DNA from: Saccharospirillum alexandrii_A
GTDB lineage: Bacteria; Pseudomonadota; Gammaproteobacteria; Pseudomonadales; Natronospirillaceae
Assembly: GCF_043641555.1 (NCBI RefSeq)
Contig: NZ_JBHZRJ010000001.1
Coordinates: forward strand, 62,001-126,000
Direction: 5' to 3'
Length of the DNA: 64,000 bases
The position numbers and the translations under genes are program-made. The notes beneath the pieces are model-generated. The model was not told the origin of the DNA and ran no database searches. It saw only the letters and a list, made by a program, of their open reading frames with translations. Positions 1-9,018 of this stretch are shown one piece after another; the stretch's first letter is position 1, and each line of letters opens with the position of its first letter.

Positions 1-1
1 C

Positions 2-685
2 GCAACAACCGAGGCCGATTACCTCACCTTTTCGTTTGGCCGTGGCAAAGCCATCGGGCTACTGGGTGGTGGCCTGGTTGCTGCCCGCGCTCAGCCTGTG
101 CCGATGGACGTATTAGCGCCCGTTACCGACAAACGCTGGCCGATAAAGGCCCGTCTTTATAACGCTTTATTGCACCCGGCTTTGTACGGTCTGGTGACGC
201 GGCTGCCGGGTTTGTCGTTGGGGCAGACGCGTTATCACGCTCTGGAGAGGTTGATGGCAATGGATCCGCAACCGAAGGGCGTTCTTGCGGCGAACGTTGA
301 GCGTTACCAGCAGTTCGATACCTGGCGGGAAACCTGTTTCGATGAAGCTTTCATGGCCATCAGTGCGGTTCAGGTGCCAGGGCTGACAACCCAGGGCAGG
401 CACACCGCTAACCGGGGGCGTTTGTTGCGTTACCCGGTGTTACTGGCGAACCGTGAACAGCGGGATGCCGCACTGGCTTCGCTGACCCAGGCAGGGCTAG
501 GCGCTACGGCCATGTACCGGCATGCGTTGCCAGACATCGCCGGTTTGGAAGGGCGCTTCGACAGATCACGGGTTCCCAATGCCCGGCAATTTGCCGACAG
601 GCTGATTACTTTGCCGGTTCATGTGGGTATCAACCAGCCAGTTATCGAGCGCATCATAAACACGCTCTCCCGGGCTTTGGACTGA
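2..685 (+). CDS. DegT/DnrJ/EryC1/StrS-type aminotransferase, C-terminal part (partial)
   Basis: The reading frame is open from base 2, so the true start lies left of the window. The first visible residues include a SFGRGKAIGLLGGG-type stretch, which resembles the segment after the PLP lysine in sugar aminotransferases of the DegT family. About 227 residues are visible and end at a TGA at 683-685. Family members move an amino group onto a keto-sugar nucleotide, or are relatives used in polysaccharide gene clusters. The minus-strand prs genes converge on it 25 bases further on, which fits the edge of an exopolysaccharide/exosortase locus. The substrate cannot be told from the sequence. Confidence 0.6.
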   Translation, partial: ATTEADYLTFSFGRGKAIGLLGGGLVAARAQPVPMDVLAPVTDKRWPIKARLYNALLHPALYGLVTRLPGLSLGQTRYHALERLMAMDPQPKGVLAANVERYQQFDTWRETCFDEAFMAISAVQVPGLTTQGRHTANRGRLLRYPVLLANREQRDAALASLTQAGLGATAMYRHALPDIAGLEGRFDRSRVPNARQFADRLITLPVHVGINQPVIERIINTLSRALD

Positions 686-710
686 CCAGCCCGGACAGCG
701 CTGGCCGACT

Positions 711-3377
711 TCAGGCCGGCGCGGCGTTACCTGCCTCAGCTTCCTTCAGGTGTTGTTCAATGTCGGCATTGTTCGGTGCCAACTGACGCGCCCGCGTCAG
801 TACAGTAACCGCTTGCTGGTGTTCCCCGTTCAGGTGCAGTAACCAGCCATAGGTATCCAGAATGCCAGGGTTTTCCGGGGCAATGTCTGCAGCCCGGGCA
901 GCGAGGTCTAGTGCTTCAGTTGGGCTGTCCTCGCGCAGCAGCCAGGCCAGGTTGTTCAATGCGGCAACGTGGCTTGAATCTCGCTGAACGGTTTCGCGAT
1001 AAGCGCTGATGGCCTCGGCATTGGCCTGCTGATTCAAATAATAATTTCCTTTCATGAACCAGGGGGCGGCTGCATCGGGGTCGACCTGGTGCCATTGCTC
1101 CAGCGTAATGACCAGTCGCTCCGGTTCCCGGTCACTGATCAGTGCCGTGTAGATGGCAGCCAGCTCACGGCTGGGTGAACGGGTCCAGTAGGGGCGAACA
1201 AAATCGAGCGCGTCGGCGCGGTTGTTGTTAGCGGCCATTAATCGGGCTTTCTGCGCCACTATGTCGAGATTATCTGGCCGGCTTGCCAGCAAGGTGTCGA
1301 GCCGGGCCAGGGCGTCTTCACTATCGCCCTGGCTGTTGTCGATTTGGGCGGCAAGAAACTGCGTTGGCAAGTCGTTTGGCTGGCGCTGCTCAGCTTGTTC
1401 GATCCACCGGTTGGCATCGGCCCAGTTACCCTGGCTGGCGGCTTGTTGCGCCCGTGCCCGGAAATACTGGCCGGTCATGGCACGCGCTCGTGGCTGTTCT
1501 GAATCCTGATACTGGCTCGCCAGTTCACCTGCCTGGTCCCATTCGGCCAGCGTCAGCAATCGGTTCATGGCAACCGAGTTCAGTTCCAGTGCAACGTCTT
1601 GTGGGCTGGCGGCGGCTTGTTCCCTCAGCCAGGCCAGAGTATCGGTAGCTGACGTGGCATCAGTACGCCATTGCAGCGCGGCTTCCAGTAAGTCGGGCCG
1701 TTCGGGTATGGCCTGATAGCCGCGCATCAGCAAGTCGGTTGCGGCCAGCGTCTGGCCTTGCTGGCGCATCAGTTGTGCGGTGGCCGGGTAGGCTTCGGTG
1801 AATTCGGGGTGGTCTTCCAGCAGTGAGGTCATTTGCACCAGGGCCCGGCTGGCGTTGCCCGCGCGATAGTCGAGCATGCTGCTGATCCAGTAAGGATTCG
1901 GCTCTTCCGGAAATGCTTCGGTGAGTTCACCGGCTATGCGCTGGGCTTCTTCCATTTCATCTTCAGCCACCAGGGTGGTCACATAGAACTGTGTGGTCAG
2001 CCAGTCGGCGGCGTTAATGGAGTAGGCCTTGCGCAGGTGGCCCAGGGCGAGCTGGGGCTGATCGCGGTCAGCGTAGTATTGCGCCAGCATCAGCATCAGG
2101 CGGGTACGGTCTGGCTCCAGTTCCAGCGCTTTGCTCAGTGTTTGAATACCCAGTTGGCTGCGGCCATCGCGCAACAGCAGGGCACCGTATAACGCCAGCA
2201 GATCTGCATCGTCGGGGCGGGCCAGTAACGCAGTGCTGAGTACATCCAGTGCTTCCTGGCTGCGGCCGAGCTCAACCTGCGCCAGCGCCGCAGCTTGCAC
2301 AAAGGTTGCCGGTGCAGTTTCTGGGTCGAGGTGCTCCGAAAGCAGTTGTTCGCCGTCGGTCACTTCGCCGTCCTGCAGGGTCAGCAAGCCCAGCATCATG
2401 CCGGCGTTCCGGTTGGCCGGGAACTGGTTCAGAATATCCTGAAAGGCGTTTTTGGCGCTCAGCACATCGCCCCGGCTGGCGGCGGTGATGGCCTCCCGGT
2501 ATTGCTGCTGGGCGGAATAGGCTTCGGGGTTCGCCTCACGCACGATGTTGTTGTAGGCCGTCGCTTCTACCGGGCGGCCCAGCTCTGTCAGCACCGACGA
2601 CAGCAGTTCCAGCACCTGTATCCGTTCCTGAAGCATCATGTCGGTGGAGGGCAGGTCGATCAGCGCCTGTGTGAGGTGCGCCTCGGCTTGAGTCAGTTGG
2701 TTATTCTGATAATCCACCCGTGCCGCCCGATAATTAACCTCGGGCAGGCCTTTCTGGGCTTCAGGCAACTGATCGATCAGAGCATTGGCTTGCTGGTAGC
2801 GGCCGGTATCGGTCAGTGTGGTGATCAAGTCGAGCGTTATTGCGGTGTCGTCCGGGTAGTCTGCATGCAGTTGGGTCAGGCGTTGTACGGCCGTTTGGGT
2901 GCGGCCACTCTGGAAGTCGACAAGCGCCAGTAGCCGGCCCTGGGTTGCCGGGTTGTCATCGGGGGCTTCCACATCGGACAACACGGTATCTGCGGAAACA
3001 AACTTGCCCTGCTTCAAATAGGCTTGTGCCAGCAACTGCCGGGATTCATCGGTGTGTCTGTCGCTGACCGATTCCAGCAGTGTCTGGGCACTGCTCGGGC
3101 TGCCAATGGTCAGCAGTAAGCGGGCATAGCGATGGGTCTGTTCAAGGTCGCCGGGGTTGGCCTGAATGGCGTTGCGTTGTTCAATCATCGCCGCACGGTA
3201 TTGGCCCTGTTCTTCATAGGATTGGCTGCGCTCCACATGGGTGCTGCTGGCTTCGTAACCAGGGGTGTCGTTGCAACCGGCTATCAGCAGGGCAACGGTG
3301 AAACCGGCAATCCACCAGAGGGGCCGATGTATGGCCGTGGGTGCTACCGGGTTGTCGGTCTGGGAAATCCTGTTCAT
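711..3377 (-). CDS. prsT: PrsT-like TPR-repeat lipoprotein of the PEP-CTERM system
   Basis: About 888 residues. The N-terminus carries a hydrophobic segment ending in a lipobox (LLIAGC), so it is probably a lipoprotein. The rest is a long run of tetratricopeptide repeats (for example NPGDLEQTHRYARLLL, and ALDLAARAADIAPENPG near the C-terminus), as in the PEP-CTERM-system TPR lipoprotein PrsT. The frame also opens at 3443, but I prefer the ATG at 3377 because AAGGA lies about 10 bases upstream and it leaves a normal gap after prsR. It is the last gene of the prsK-prsR-prsT set, all on the minus strand. The family is thought to help the exosortase/EPS export machinery; its precise role is unknown. 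Confidence 0.85.
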   Translation of the reverse strand: MNRISQTDNPVAPTAIHRPLWWIAGFTVALLIAGCNDTPGYEASSTHVERSQSYEEQGQYRAAMIEQRNAIQANPGDLEQTHRYARLLLTIGSPSSAQTLLESVSDRHTDESRQLLAQAYLKQGKFVSADTVLSDVEAPDDNPATQGRLLALVDFQSGRTQTAVQRLTQLHADYPDDTAITLDLITTLTDTGRYQQANALIDQLPEAQKGLPEVNYRAARVDYQNNQLTQAEAHLTQALIDLPSTDMMLQERIQVLELLSSVLTELGRPVEATAYNNIVREANPEAYSAQQQYREAITAASRGDVLSAKNAFQDILNQFPANRNAGMMLGLLTLQDGEVTDGEQLLSEHLDPETAPATFVQAAALAQVELGRSQEALDVLSTALLARPDDADLLALYGALLLRDGRSQLGIQTLSKALELEPDRTRLMLMLAQYYADRDQPQLALGHLRKAYSINAADWLTTQFYVTTLVAEDEMEEAQRIAGELTEAFPEEPNPYWISSMLDYRAGNASRALVQMTSLLEDHPEFTEAYPATAQLMRQQGQTLAATDLLMRGYQAIPERPDLLEAALQWRTDATSATDTLAWLREQAAASPQDVALELNSVAMNRLLTLAEWDQAGELASQYQDSEQPRARAMTGQYFRARAQQAASQGNWADANRWIEQAEQRQPNDLPTQFLAAQIDNSQGDSEDALARLDTLLASRPDNLDIVAQKARLMAANNNRADALDFVRPYWTRSPSRELAAIYTALISDREPERLVITLEQWHQVDPDAAAPWFMKGNYYLNQQANAEAISAYRETVQRDSSHVAALNNLAWLLREDSPTEALDLAARAADIAPENPGILDTYGWLLHLNGEHQQAVTVLTRARQLAPNNADIEQHLKEAEAGNAAPA

Positions 3378-3439
3378 GGGGTTGCTGTCCTTGTTTTTGT
3401 GGCAGATGGATGCGCTGGTGTAAATCGGTGTCGCGGTAT

Positions 3440-4822
3440 TCACAGCGAATCTTCCTCTGTTTTTTTGTCGGTGCTCAGAGAATATTTCCGGATCAGGTCG
3501 TAGAGCGTCGGGCGGGTAATGCCCAGCATTTTAGCGGCCATGGAGACATTGTATTCACTCAGTGCCAACGCCTGTTCAATGGCTTCCACTTCAGCTGACT
3601 GACGAATTTTACGCAGGTTCAGGTTCAGCACTCCGTCCCCCTCGCTTTTCAGATCGAGGTCTTCGGCATTCAGAATGTGGTTGTCGGCCAGTACAACCGC
3701 ACGTTTGACTTTGTTTTCAACTTCGCGAATGTTGCCGGGCCATTCGTAGGCGTCAATGCCGGCTAGGGCATCGTCGGAAAAGCGCAGGCTGCGCTGCTTC
3801 ATTGAACGACTGTATTTTTGCAGGAAGAAATTGGCCAGCAAGCGCGCGTCGGTTCCGCGGCTGCGCAAGGGCGGAATCTCTACAACGATTTCGCATATCC
3901 GATAATACAGGTCTTCCCGGAACTCGCCGTTGGTTACCATGGTTTTAAGGTCTTTGTTGGTTGCGCAGATCACCCGGGCATCAATGTTGATGGCCTTGCG
4001 TCCACCGACCCGTTCAATCACCCGCTCCTGCAGGAAGCGCAACAGTTTGGCTTGCAGTGGCAATGGCATGTCGCCAATTTCATCAAGGAACAGGGTGCCG
4101 CTGTTGGCCTGTTCAATACGGCCCTCGGTGGTTTTTCCCGCACCGGTAAAGGCGCCTTTTTCGTAGCCAAACAATTCACTTTCGATCAGGTTTTCTGGCA
4201 CCGCCGCGCAATTGATGGCAACAAAAGGGCGATCTTTGCGGTCGCTCATGGTGTGAATGGCACGGGCCAGTACTTCCTTTCCTGTGCCACTTTCGCCGAG
4301 CAGGGTTGAGGTAACGGGAGACTGGGCAATTTTTTCCGCCATGCGGCAGACGCGCTTCATGGTTGCATCGGCCGTTACCAGGCCGGCAATGGGCTCGAAG
4401 AAGGCTTGCTGAGTACGGTTTTCATGTTCCAGACGGGCAATGCGAAAGGCCTGATCTACCACCAGGCTAAGACGTTCTGGGTCGACCGGTTTCAAATAGA
4501 AGTCGAACGCACCGGCGGCGATGGAATCGAGCGCGTTCTTGTGATCGTTTTTTCCGGTCATCACAATAATTTTGCTGTCTGGCGCAATGGTAAGGATGTC
4601 GCGTATGCAGGCAAAACCTTCACTGACGCCTTCGTCATCCGGCGGCAAACCCAAGTCCTGAATAACGATGCTGGGGTTGTACATGCGCACGGCATTCAGG
4701 GCTTCGGTTCGGTCTTTTGCGGTAATCAGCGTCGACTCGAAGTCGTCGAAGTGCCATTTTAACTGGCTTTGCAAGCCTTCATCGTCTTCTACAATCAGTA
4801 TGGTTCGATCGAGCGCTTCCAT
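3440..4822 (-). CDS. prsR: PEP-CTERM-box response regulator, sigma-54 activator PrsR
   Basis: 460 residues with three domains. The receiver domain (about 5-125) has LIVEDDEG and a phosphoacceptor Asp in VIQDLGLP. The AAA+ sigma-54 interaction domain has Walker A GESGTGKE, the sigma-54-contacting GAFTGA loop and Walker B TLFLDEIGD. A Fis-type helix-turn-helix ends the protein (MAAKMLGITRPTLYDLIRKY). This is the architecture of the PEP-CTERM-box regulators. An upstream ATG at 4927 would overlap prsK; the ATG at 4822 has a strong AGGAGGA site 6 bases away and starts at the receiver domain, so I use it. It lies 16 bases after prsK, its presumed cognate kinase. Candidate target promoters are at 16308, 18548 and 19362. 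Confidence 0.93.
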   Translation of the reverse strand: MEALDRTILIVEDDEGLQSQLKWHFDDFESTLITAKDRTEALNAVRMYNPSIVIQDLGLPPDDEGVSEGFACIRDILTIAPDSKIIVMTGKNDHKNALDSIAAGAFDFYLKPVDPERLSLVVDQAFRIARLEHENRTQQAFFEPIAGLVTADATMKRVCRMAEKIAQSPVTSTLLGESGTGKEVLARAIHTMSDRKDRPFVAINCAAVPENLIESELFGYEKGAFTGAGKTTEGRIEQANSGTLFLDEIGDMPLPLQAKLLRFLQERVIERVGGRKAINIDARVICATNKDLKTMVTNGEFREDLYYRICEIVVEIPPLRSRGTDARLLANFFLQKYSRSMKQRSLRFSDDALAGIDAYEWPGNIREVENKVKRAVVLADNHILNAEDLDLKSEGDGVLNLNLRKIRQSAEVEAIEQALALSEYNVSMAAKMLGITRPTLYDLIRKYSLSTDKKTEEDSL

Positions 4823-4838
4823 GGGCTCTCCTCCTGGT

Positions 4839-6875
4839 TTACTGGCCATTGTTACTGAACACAATGGCAAATTCGGTACCCTGAAACGGCTCACTGTTAA
4901 CACGCACGTGGGCACCAATATGTTCAAGGTAGGTTTTGGTCAGGTAGGCACCAATGCCTACTCCGGTATCGGTTTTGGTGGTGCTGAAAGGTTTGAACAG
5001 GTGGTCCTGAATAAACTCCAGCGGCATGCCGGTGCCGGTGTCTTTTATGCTGAGCATGGGGGCACCGCTTGGCGATAACCCGACCGAGAGCGTAATGCGG
5101 CCATCCGGTAGGGTGGCATCCTGGGCGTTGCGAATCAGGTTTTTGATCGCCAGCATGAATTTCTGCCGGTCGGCATCGATGGAAAAGTCCTCTTCAGTCA
5201 GTAATTCGGGTTTCGGGTCGCGGTCGCTGCATTCACTGACCAGCTCGCGCAGCAATTCATGGACCTGCAATTGGCGCCGGTCTTCTTTTCCGGTCGGGTT
5301 GAACTTCGACATCAAACCTTGCATGCGGCGTACTGAGCTGGCGACGGTCTTGATCATATCGTCAATGAAGGCCGGGTTGGCTTTGTGGCGTTCGGCGTTG
5401 CGGTGCAGTAAATCGAGCTGGGCCACTACGTTGTTCACATCGTGCATGATGAATGCTGACAGCCGGTGGTAGGTTTCCATCTGCTGGCCTTCACTGATCA
5501 GTTTTTCCTGCTCGTGCAAACGGATGTGACTGGCGATCTGGGTGCAGACGTTGGTCAGCAAATCCAGGTCTTCAAAGGTGATGTTGGGGGCGGCGATGGG
5601 TTGCTCCAGAATTACAAAGCCGGTCATCTTCATCTGGTTAAGCAGCGGAGCCATGATCCAGATGCGTGAATCTTCCTGCACCCAGTCTGGCAAGGTGTCG
5701 TTGTACATGGCCAGGCTGGGGTTATCGGTGTGGGGTACGAAGATCCAGGCGTGTTTGACCATGGTGCGAACAAAAGGCTCGCCCAGTGAGAGTTCCCGTG
5801 GCAGTGATTCCTGCCGCATGGTCGAGGCTTTGAAAGACAGCGAAGGGCCTGTGTTGATCCATAAGGCACCGGCGTTCGACTTTACCGCCGTGCAGACCAC
5901 CGACAGCAGCTGTTGGTGGTAATGCCGGTGCGAGGGGTCGAGTTCTGATAGCCGGCGGATGAGGGTTAGCCACTCTAACCGGTAATCGTACTTCTGGTTA
6001 AAAAAGTGTTTGCTGGCCATCACCTCGAAGCGTTGTCTCAGCTCTTTGGAAATGAACAGCGCCGCGGCCAGCAAGAGTACGATCAGGGTGAAGAGGGTGT
6101 AGATATAACCACTCCAGAACCCACCCAGTATTTTTACGTAAGACCCGCCAATGGCTGCCAGTGCCATGAACCCCAGCGTAAACACAACAGAGGCGGAATA
6201 GAAAAACACCGGGCGCGACAGCTGCAATTGCGGCCGGTGGTTCTGGTAGTCCCGAAACAGCAGGGTGCCGATCAGCAAGACCACCGCCAGTAACCAGGCG
6301 GCGGCGGTACGCGTTTGCCAGGCCAGGGTGGTGATGCTGCCGGAAAACAGTTGCTGGCCATACACCAACACATCGGCGGCCAGGGAAAGGGAAAGACAAA
6401 CGGCAAGCAGTTTGATCAGCCGGTGCGGCCGCACGTTGCGTACCGTTTGTTCGGTCATGATCAGGATCGAAATGGCCATGGCGATATACAGCGAGGCCGT
6501 CAGCCAGGTGGCGCCGCTGAACTGCCAGATCACCAGCAACGCCGTTAACACCAGCGCAATAAATACCAGAGCAAGCCCAAGTGTGGCACGTGGCCATTGT
6601 GACCATTGGGCGTGCCGTTGCAGCAGCCAGCTCATGGCAGCAAACCAGCCTGCGAAACGCAGCACTTCAGCGGATAACAACCAGGTGGTGACGTTGCTGG
6701 AGAGCGAATAACTGCCCAGCATGGCGATCAGCCAGACAAGCTGTGCCGCGACGCCAAGCGACAGCGACCATTGCCAGCGCTGGGTGCGAGACCGATAGGC
6801 CATAGCCATGAGCAGGCAGGCCGTCATGAGAGTGGCCGTGCTGATGACCGTATAGGTAACCGAGAGGTAGTTCAT
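4839..6875 (-). CDS. prsK: PEP-CTERM system histidine kinase PrsK
   Basis: 678 residues. The N-terminal third is a set of hydrophobic segments (about eight to ten), followed by a GAF-like region (about 310-460) and a kinase core. The likely phosphoacceptor is His478 in FIMHDVNNV. The N box (AIKNLIRNAQDA) is near 580, DTGTGM near 612-617 and a TGVGIG box near 637. This matches the XrtA/PEP-CTERM-system kinases, which carry an H-D-x-N-N type H box. It is probably first in the prsK-prsR-prsT operon: the gaps are 16 bases to prsR and 62 to prsT. The signal sensed is not evident. Confidence 0.92.
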   Translation of the reverse strand: MNYLSVTYTVISTATLMTACLLMAMAYRSRTQRWQWSLSLGVAAQLVWLIAMLGSYSLSSNVTTWLLSAEVLRFAGWFAAMSWLLQRHAQWSQWPRATLGLALVFIALVLTALLVIWQFSGATWLTASLYIAMAISILIMTEQTVRNVRPHRLIKLLAVCLSLSLAADVLVYGQQLFSGSITTLAWQTRTAAAWLLAVVLLIGTLLFRDYQNHRPQLQLSRPVFFYSASVVFTLGFMALAAIGGSYVKILGGFWSGYIYTLFTLIVLLLAAALFISKELRQRFEVMASKHFFNQKYDYRLEWLTLIRRLSELDPSHRHYHQQLLSVVCTAVKSNAGALWINTGPSLSFKASTMRQESLPRELSLGEPFVRTMVKHAWIFVPHTDNPSLAMYNDTLPDWVQEDSRIWIMAPLLNQMKMTGFVILEQPIAAPNITFEDLDLLTNVCTQIASHIRLHEQEKLISEGQQMETYHRLSAFIMHDVNNVVAQLDLLHRNAERHKANPAFIDDMIKTVASSVRRMQGLMSKFNPTGKEDRRQLQVHELLRELVSECSDRDPKPELLTEEDFSIDADRQKFMLAIKNLIRNAQDATLPDGRITLSVGLSPSGAPMLSIKDTGTGMPLEFIQDHLFKPFSTTKTDTGVGIGAYLTKTYLEHIGAHVRVNSEPFQGTEFAIVFSNNGQ

Positions 6876-6974
6876 AGTCCGTTATTGCATTCCCTGAGCG
6901 GTTCTTGGCAGAACACCGTTCATCCTTGAATAAGGCAACAGTATAGCGCTAAGTCGGGTCAGGGTCAGGCAGGT

Positions 6975-6991
6975 AGACGAAAAACTTTACA
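6975..6991 (-). promoter_or_regulatory. Weak PEP-CTERM-box-like element upstream of prsK
   Basis: On the minus strand this reads TGTAAAGTTTTTCGTCT, which matches 10 of the 13 fixed positions of the element proposed upstream of the PEP-CTERM genes (TGTAAAA-N4-YCGACA). It lies about 100 bases before the prsK start and could reflect autoregulation. I see no convincing sigma-54 -24/-12 pair between it and prsK, so this is speculative. Confidence 0.2.
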
Positions 6992-6998
6992 ATTTAGC

Positions 6999-7158
6999 AG
7001 GCTGTCGAAGTTCGCAGAATCTCGGCGGACTGCTACCGGAACATGGATGTTCCGGCAAAATCGATGACTGTTAAGTCATTGATTTTGTGAGAGAAGTAAA
7101 AATCGCAATTTTTGCTTCTCGTGTTTTGGAAAAGGCAGGAGGCCTTTTTCAACAACCT
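6999..7158. repeat. MITE-like structured repeat with three consecutive hairpins
   Basis: This roughly 160-bp non-coding segment has imperfect terminal inverted repeats (AGGCTGTCGAAG at the left; AGGTTGTTGAAA read inward from the right). Inside are three stems back to back: 7036-7055 (CCGGAACAT/ATGTTCCGG, perfect), 7056-7087 (CAAAATC-ATGACT paired with AGTCAT-GATTTTG) and 7091-7120 (GAGAAG-AAAAAT paired with ATTTTT-CTTCTC). I see no protein. The layout suggests a non-autonomous transposable element, possibly mobilised by an IS with TGTTGAAAAA-type ends, but no target duplication is obvious. Confidence 0.5.
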
Positions 7159-7218
7159 ATTAGGTTTTGCTATGCGATGGGAGAGATGCAGGTTGGCGTG
7201 GGGGAGCAAAGACGCTTT

Positions 7219-7593
7219 TCAGCGTGCCCGAACCCAGTTGCTGTAGATGCCTTCGTGGTCGAATGCGGCGACTTCAATAATGGCCGACTCGGGGTTTCTG
7301 ATGCTCTTCAGCAAATACTGGTCGGTGCCGTTGTCGCGAATCAGCACGACGGTAAACCGGTTATCGTTGGCCTGACGGTACCGAATCTCATAGCCACCGA
7401 GTTCTTCTGGCGGAAGCGGGTCACCGTTGGTGCGTTCCTGCGGGGTTTCCCAGTACAGCATGACGTCGCCCTGGCTGAAACCCTGGGGCGACATGCAGCC
7501 GGCGATCGAAAACACCAACGCGAGAAGGCCCAGGTGGAATACACCAGGCCGTCGGCTCAGTACAACTTGTTTCACTGGGTCGATTACTGCCAT
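7219..7593 (-). CDS. Small lipoprotein with a fibronectin-III-like domain (paralogue 1)
   Basis: About 124 residues from the ATG at 7593 (GGAAG about 8 bases upstream); an upstream ATG at 7626 is possible. The hydrophobic N-terminus ends in a lipobox-like SIAGC. The mature part has strand-rich features of an FN3-type fold: a tryptophan in LYWETPQER, then GGYEIRYR and a terminal DHEGIYSNWV. It is clearly homologous to the product of 9019-9432 (shared L-x-W---ERxNG, GGYEIRYR and FD--GIYS). It follows the PEP-CTERM gene at 7708 on the same strand after 114 bases and may share its transcript. The function is unknown; location near exosortase genes suggests a surface or EPS-related role. Confidence 0.65.
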   Translation of the reverse strand: MAVIDPVKQVVLSRRPGVFHLGLLALVFSIAGCMSPQGFSQGDVMLYWETPQERTNGDPLPPEELGGYEIRYRQANDNRFTVVLIRDNGTDQYLLKSIRNPESAIIEVAAFDHEGIYSNWVRAR

Positions 7594-7707
7594 TACTGCT
7601 TCCGGTGGAGGGCTGACGCGCCACATGGCATGCGTCAGCTCTGAACAGGATTAATTCCCGGATCTGTTTAAGCGCTGATCTTGTTCAGACCAAACCGCCA
7701 AACACTA

Positions 7708-8490
7708 TTATTGGTGACGCAGTCGACGACGCGCTGCTCCGACACCAATCAGGCCAAGGCTCAATAATGCCAGCGTGGCTGGCTCCGGTACCGGAAGCGA
7801 GCCGACGGTGATGGTATCGATACCCCAGCCATCGTTCTTGTTGGGTCCGTTGTCGAACAGCAAGGAAGCGCTGCTGATCGCGACATCGGCCATCAATGAA
7901 ACGTACATCAGATTGCCATTGCTGAGCGAACTGTTCAACTGTGTTGTGTGTTCGGTACCGTCATCGAACACCAGTTTGAGCGACGCACCCTGGTCGTTGA
8001 CGTCTGACAGGTAGAAACCGAGGCTGTCAAAAAAGCCGACACCCGAGATATCCCAGCTGACGATGTCGGCATCGTTGCTGTCGAGCCAGTTGGTCGCGTG
8101 TGACGGGGAGCGTCCGAATTCACCGGTGCTGCTGTTTTCGATCATCAGCAAATCGGGGCGAACATCGGTGCGGTTGGCGGCGCCGTCCGATTTCACCATG
8201 GTGAAGGTACCAACCGCCGTGCTGAACTGTTCAGACGCCATCACCCAGCTGCTTTGCTGGTTGCCGGTTTGCACCGCACCGAGAGACGTAGCCCCTATGG
8301 CGGATATCGTGCCCAGGTTATCAAAGGTTTCCTGCTGGTAACTGGCCAGGCTGCTGAGGTAGTCAGCTTCGGCCTGGGTCGCTTGCACCGAGCCGTAGCT
8401 GACGTTGGAATAGATGATGGCAGCCTGAGCGCTGGAAGCCGCAACCAGAGAGGATATGACAACCGCAAGTGAGATCGTTGATTTACGCAT
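7708..8490 (-). CDS. PEP-CTERM sorting domain protein
   Basis: 260 residues with a cleavable signal peptide (SLVAASSAQA) and a C-terminal PEP-CTERM tripartite signal: VPEPATLALLSLGLIGVG, then ARRRLRH. It is therefore expected to be secreted and processed by an exosortase (XrtA type). The middle is rich in Ser/Thr/Asp with no recognised catalytic motif; a segment DIVSWDISGVGFFDSLGFYLSD suggests a beta-sandwich. Two in-frame ATGs lie at 8496 and 8490; the second sits 6 bases after AGGGA and is chosen. A good sigma-54 element is present upstream at 8615-8630. Confidence 0.85.
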   Translation of the reverse strand: MRKSTISLAVVISSLVAASSAQAAIIYSNVSYGSVQATQAEADYLSSLASYQQETFDNLGTISAIGATSLGAVQTGNQQSSWVMASEQFSTAVGTFTMVKSDGAANRTDVRPDLLMIENSSTGEFGRSPSHATNWLDSNDADIVSWDISGVGFFDSLGFYLSDVNDQGASLKLVFDDGTEHTTQLNSSLSNGNLMYVSLMADVAISSASLLFDNGPNKNDGWGIDTITVGSLPVPEPATLALLSLGLIGVGAARRRLRHQ

Positions 8491-8614
8491 ATTCATTCCC
8501 TGAGACAAGACCGACTGAAGACACTTCAGTGCTCTTACGGCGTAGCGAATTGAGACCAAATAGATGACTACGCCCGGTCGTGGTCGCCTCGCAGCGACGT
8601 GATGACAGACTCAT

Positions 8615-8630
8615 AGCGATTTTCGTGCCA
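8615..8630 (-). promoter_or_regulatory. Candidate sigma-54 promoter of the PEP-CTERM gene at 7708
   Basis: On the minus strand this reads TGGCACGAAAATCGCT: a perfect -24 TGGCACG, the required 10-base spacing between GG and GC, and a -12 of TCGCT against the ideal TTGCT. It lies about 125 bases before the chosen start codon. It fits control by the sigma-54 activator PrsR encoded nearby. Confidence 0.6.
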
Positions 8631-8771
8631 GGCTTAAGTAGTGGTCTTTAATGGGTTAGGGAGGCAGAGTCGTTGGCTACTCGTTGCCGATGCCTCAATT
8701 GACTGGTTGGTTGTCGCCAGGCCCTATTGTATGGGAACAATCTCATTTTACAGCGGGCACAGGCCGGGCAT

Positions 8772-8788
8772 TGTAAATACCCCTGCCA
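8772..8788 (+). promoter_or_regulatory. Degenerate PEP-CTERM-box-like element
   Basis: TGTAAATACCCCTGCCA matches 10 of the 13 fixed positions of the proposed PrsR box and has the same orientation as the three better copies. It is about 141 bases upstream of the sigma-54 element at 8615-8630, further than the 53-73 bases seen for the others. The rest of the gene-free stretch 8491-9018 shows only a small perfect inverted repeat at 8950-8965. Confidence 0.25.
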
Positions 8789-9018
8789 TTGCACAGTCTC
8801 CGAATAAATCGCCTCGGGTAAACAGTGGTATGTTAAGAATATCGACACACCTGTTCCTGGTTGTGCAGGTATTAGGCTGGCCGCGATAGAAAGGGTAAGG
8901 AACTGAAAAGATAGGGGGAAAGGCGGGGGGAGGCTGGCTCGATGTAGGTGACCAGATCCCTGGTCCTGTGATTAATTAATGCCTTTTAAATCGGGTCATT
9001 CCCCGACAGCAGAACCGG

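Noticed and set aside
2295..2933. 212-codon plus-strand frame opposite prsT
   Set aside because: prsT has clear TPR repeats and a lipobox on the other strand; this frame has no family features.
8641..8889. Short frames on both strands in the 8491-9018 gap
   Set aside because: No ribosome-binding sites or protein-like composition; the region is better explained as the control region of the PEP-CTERM gene.
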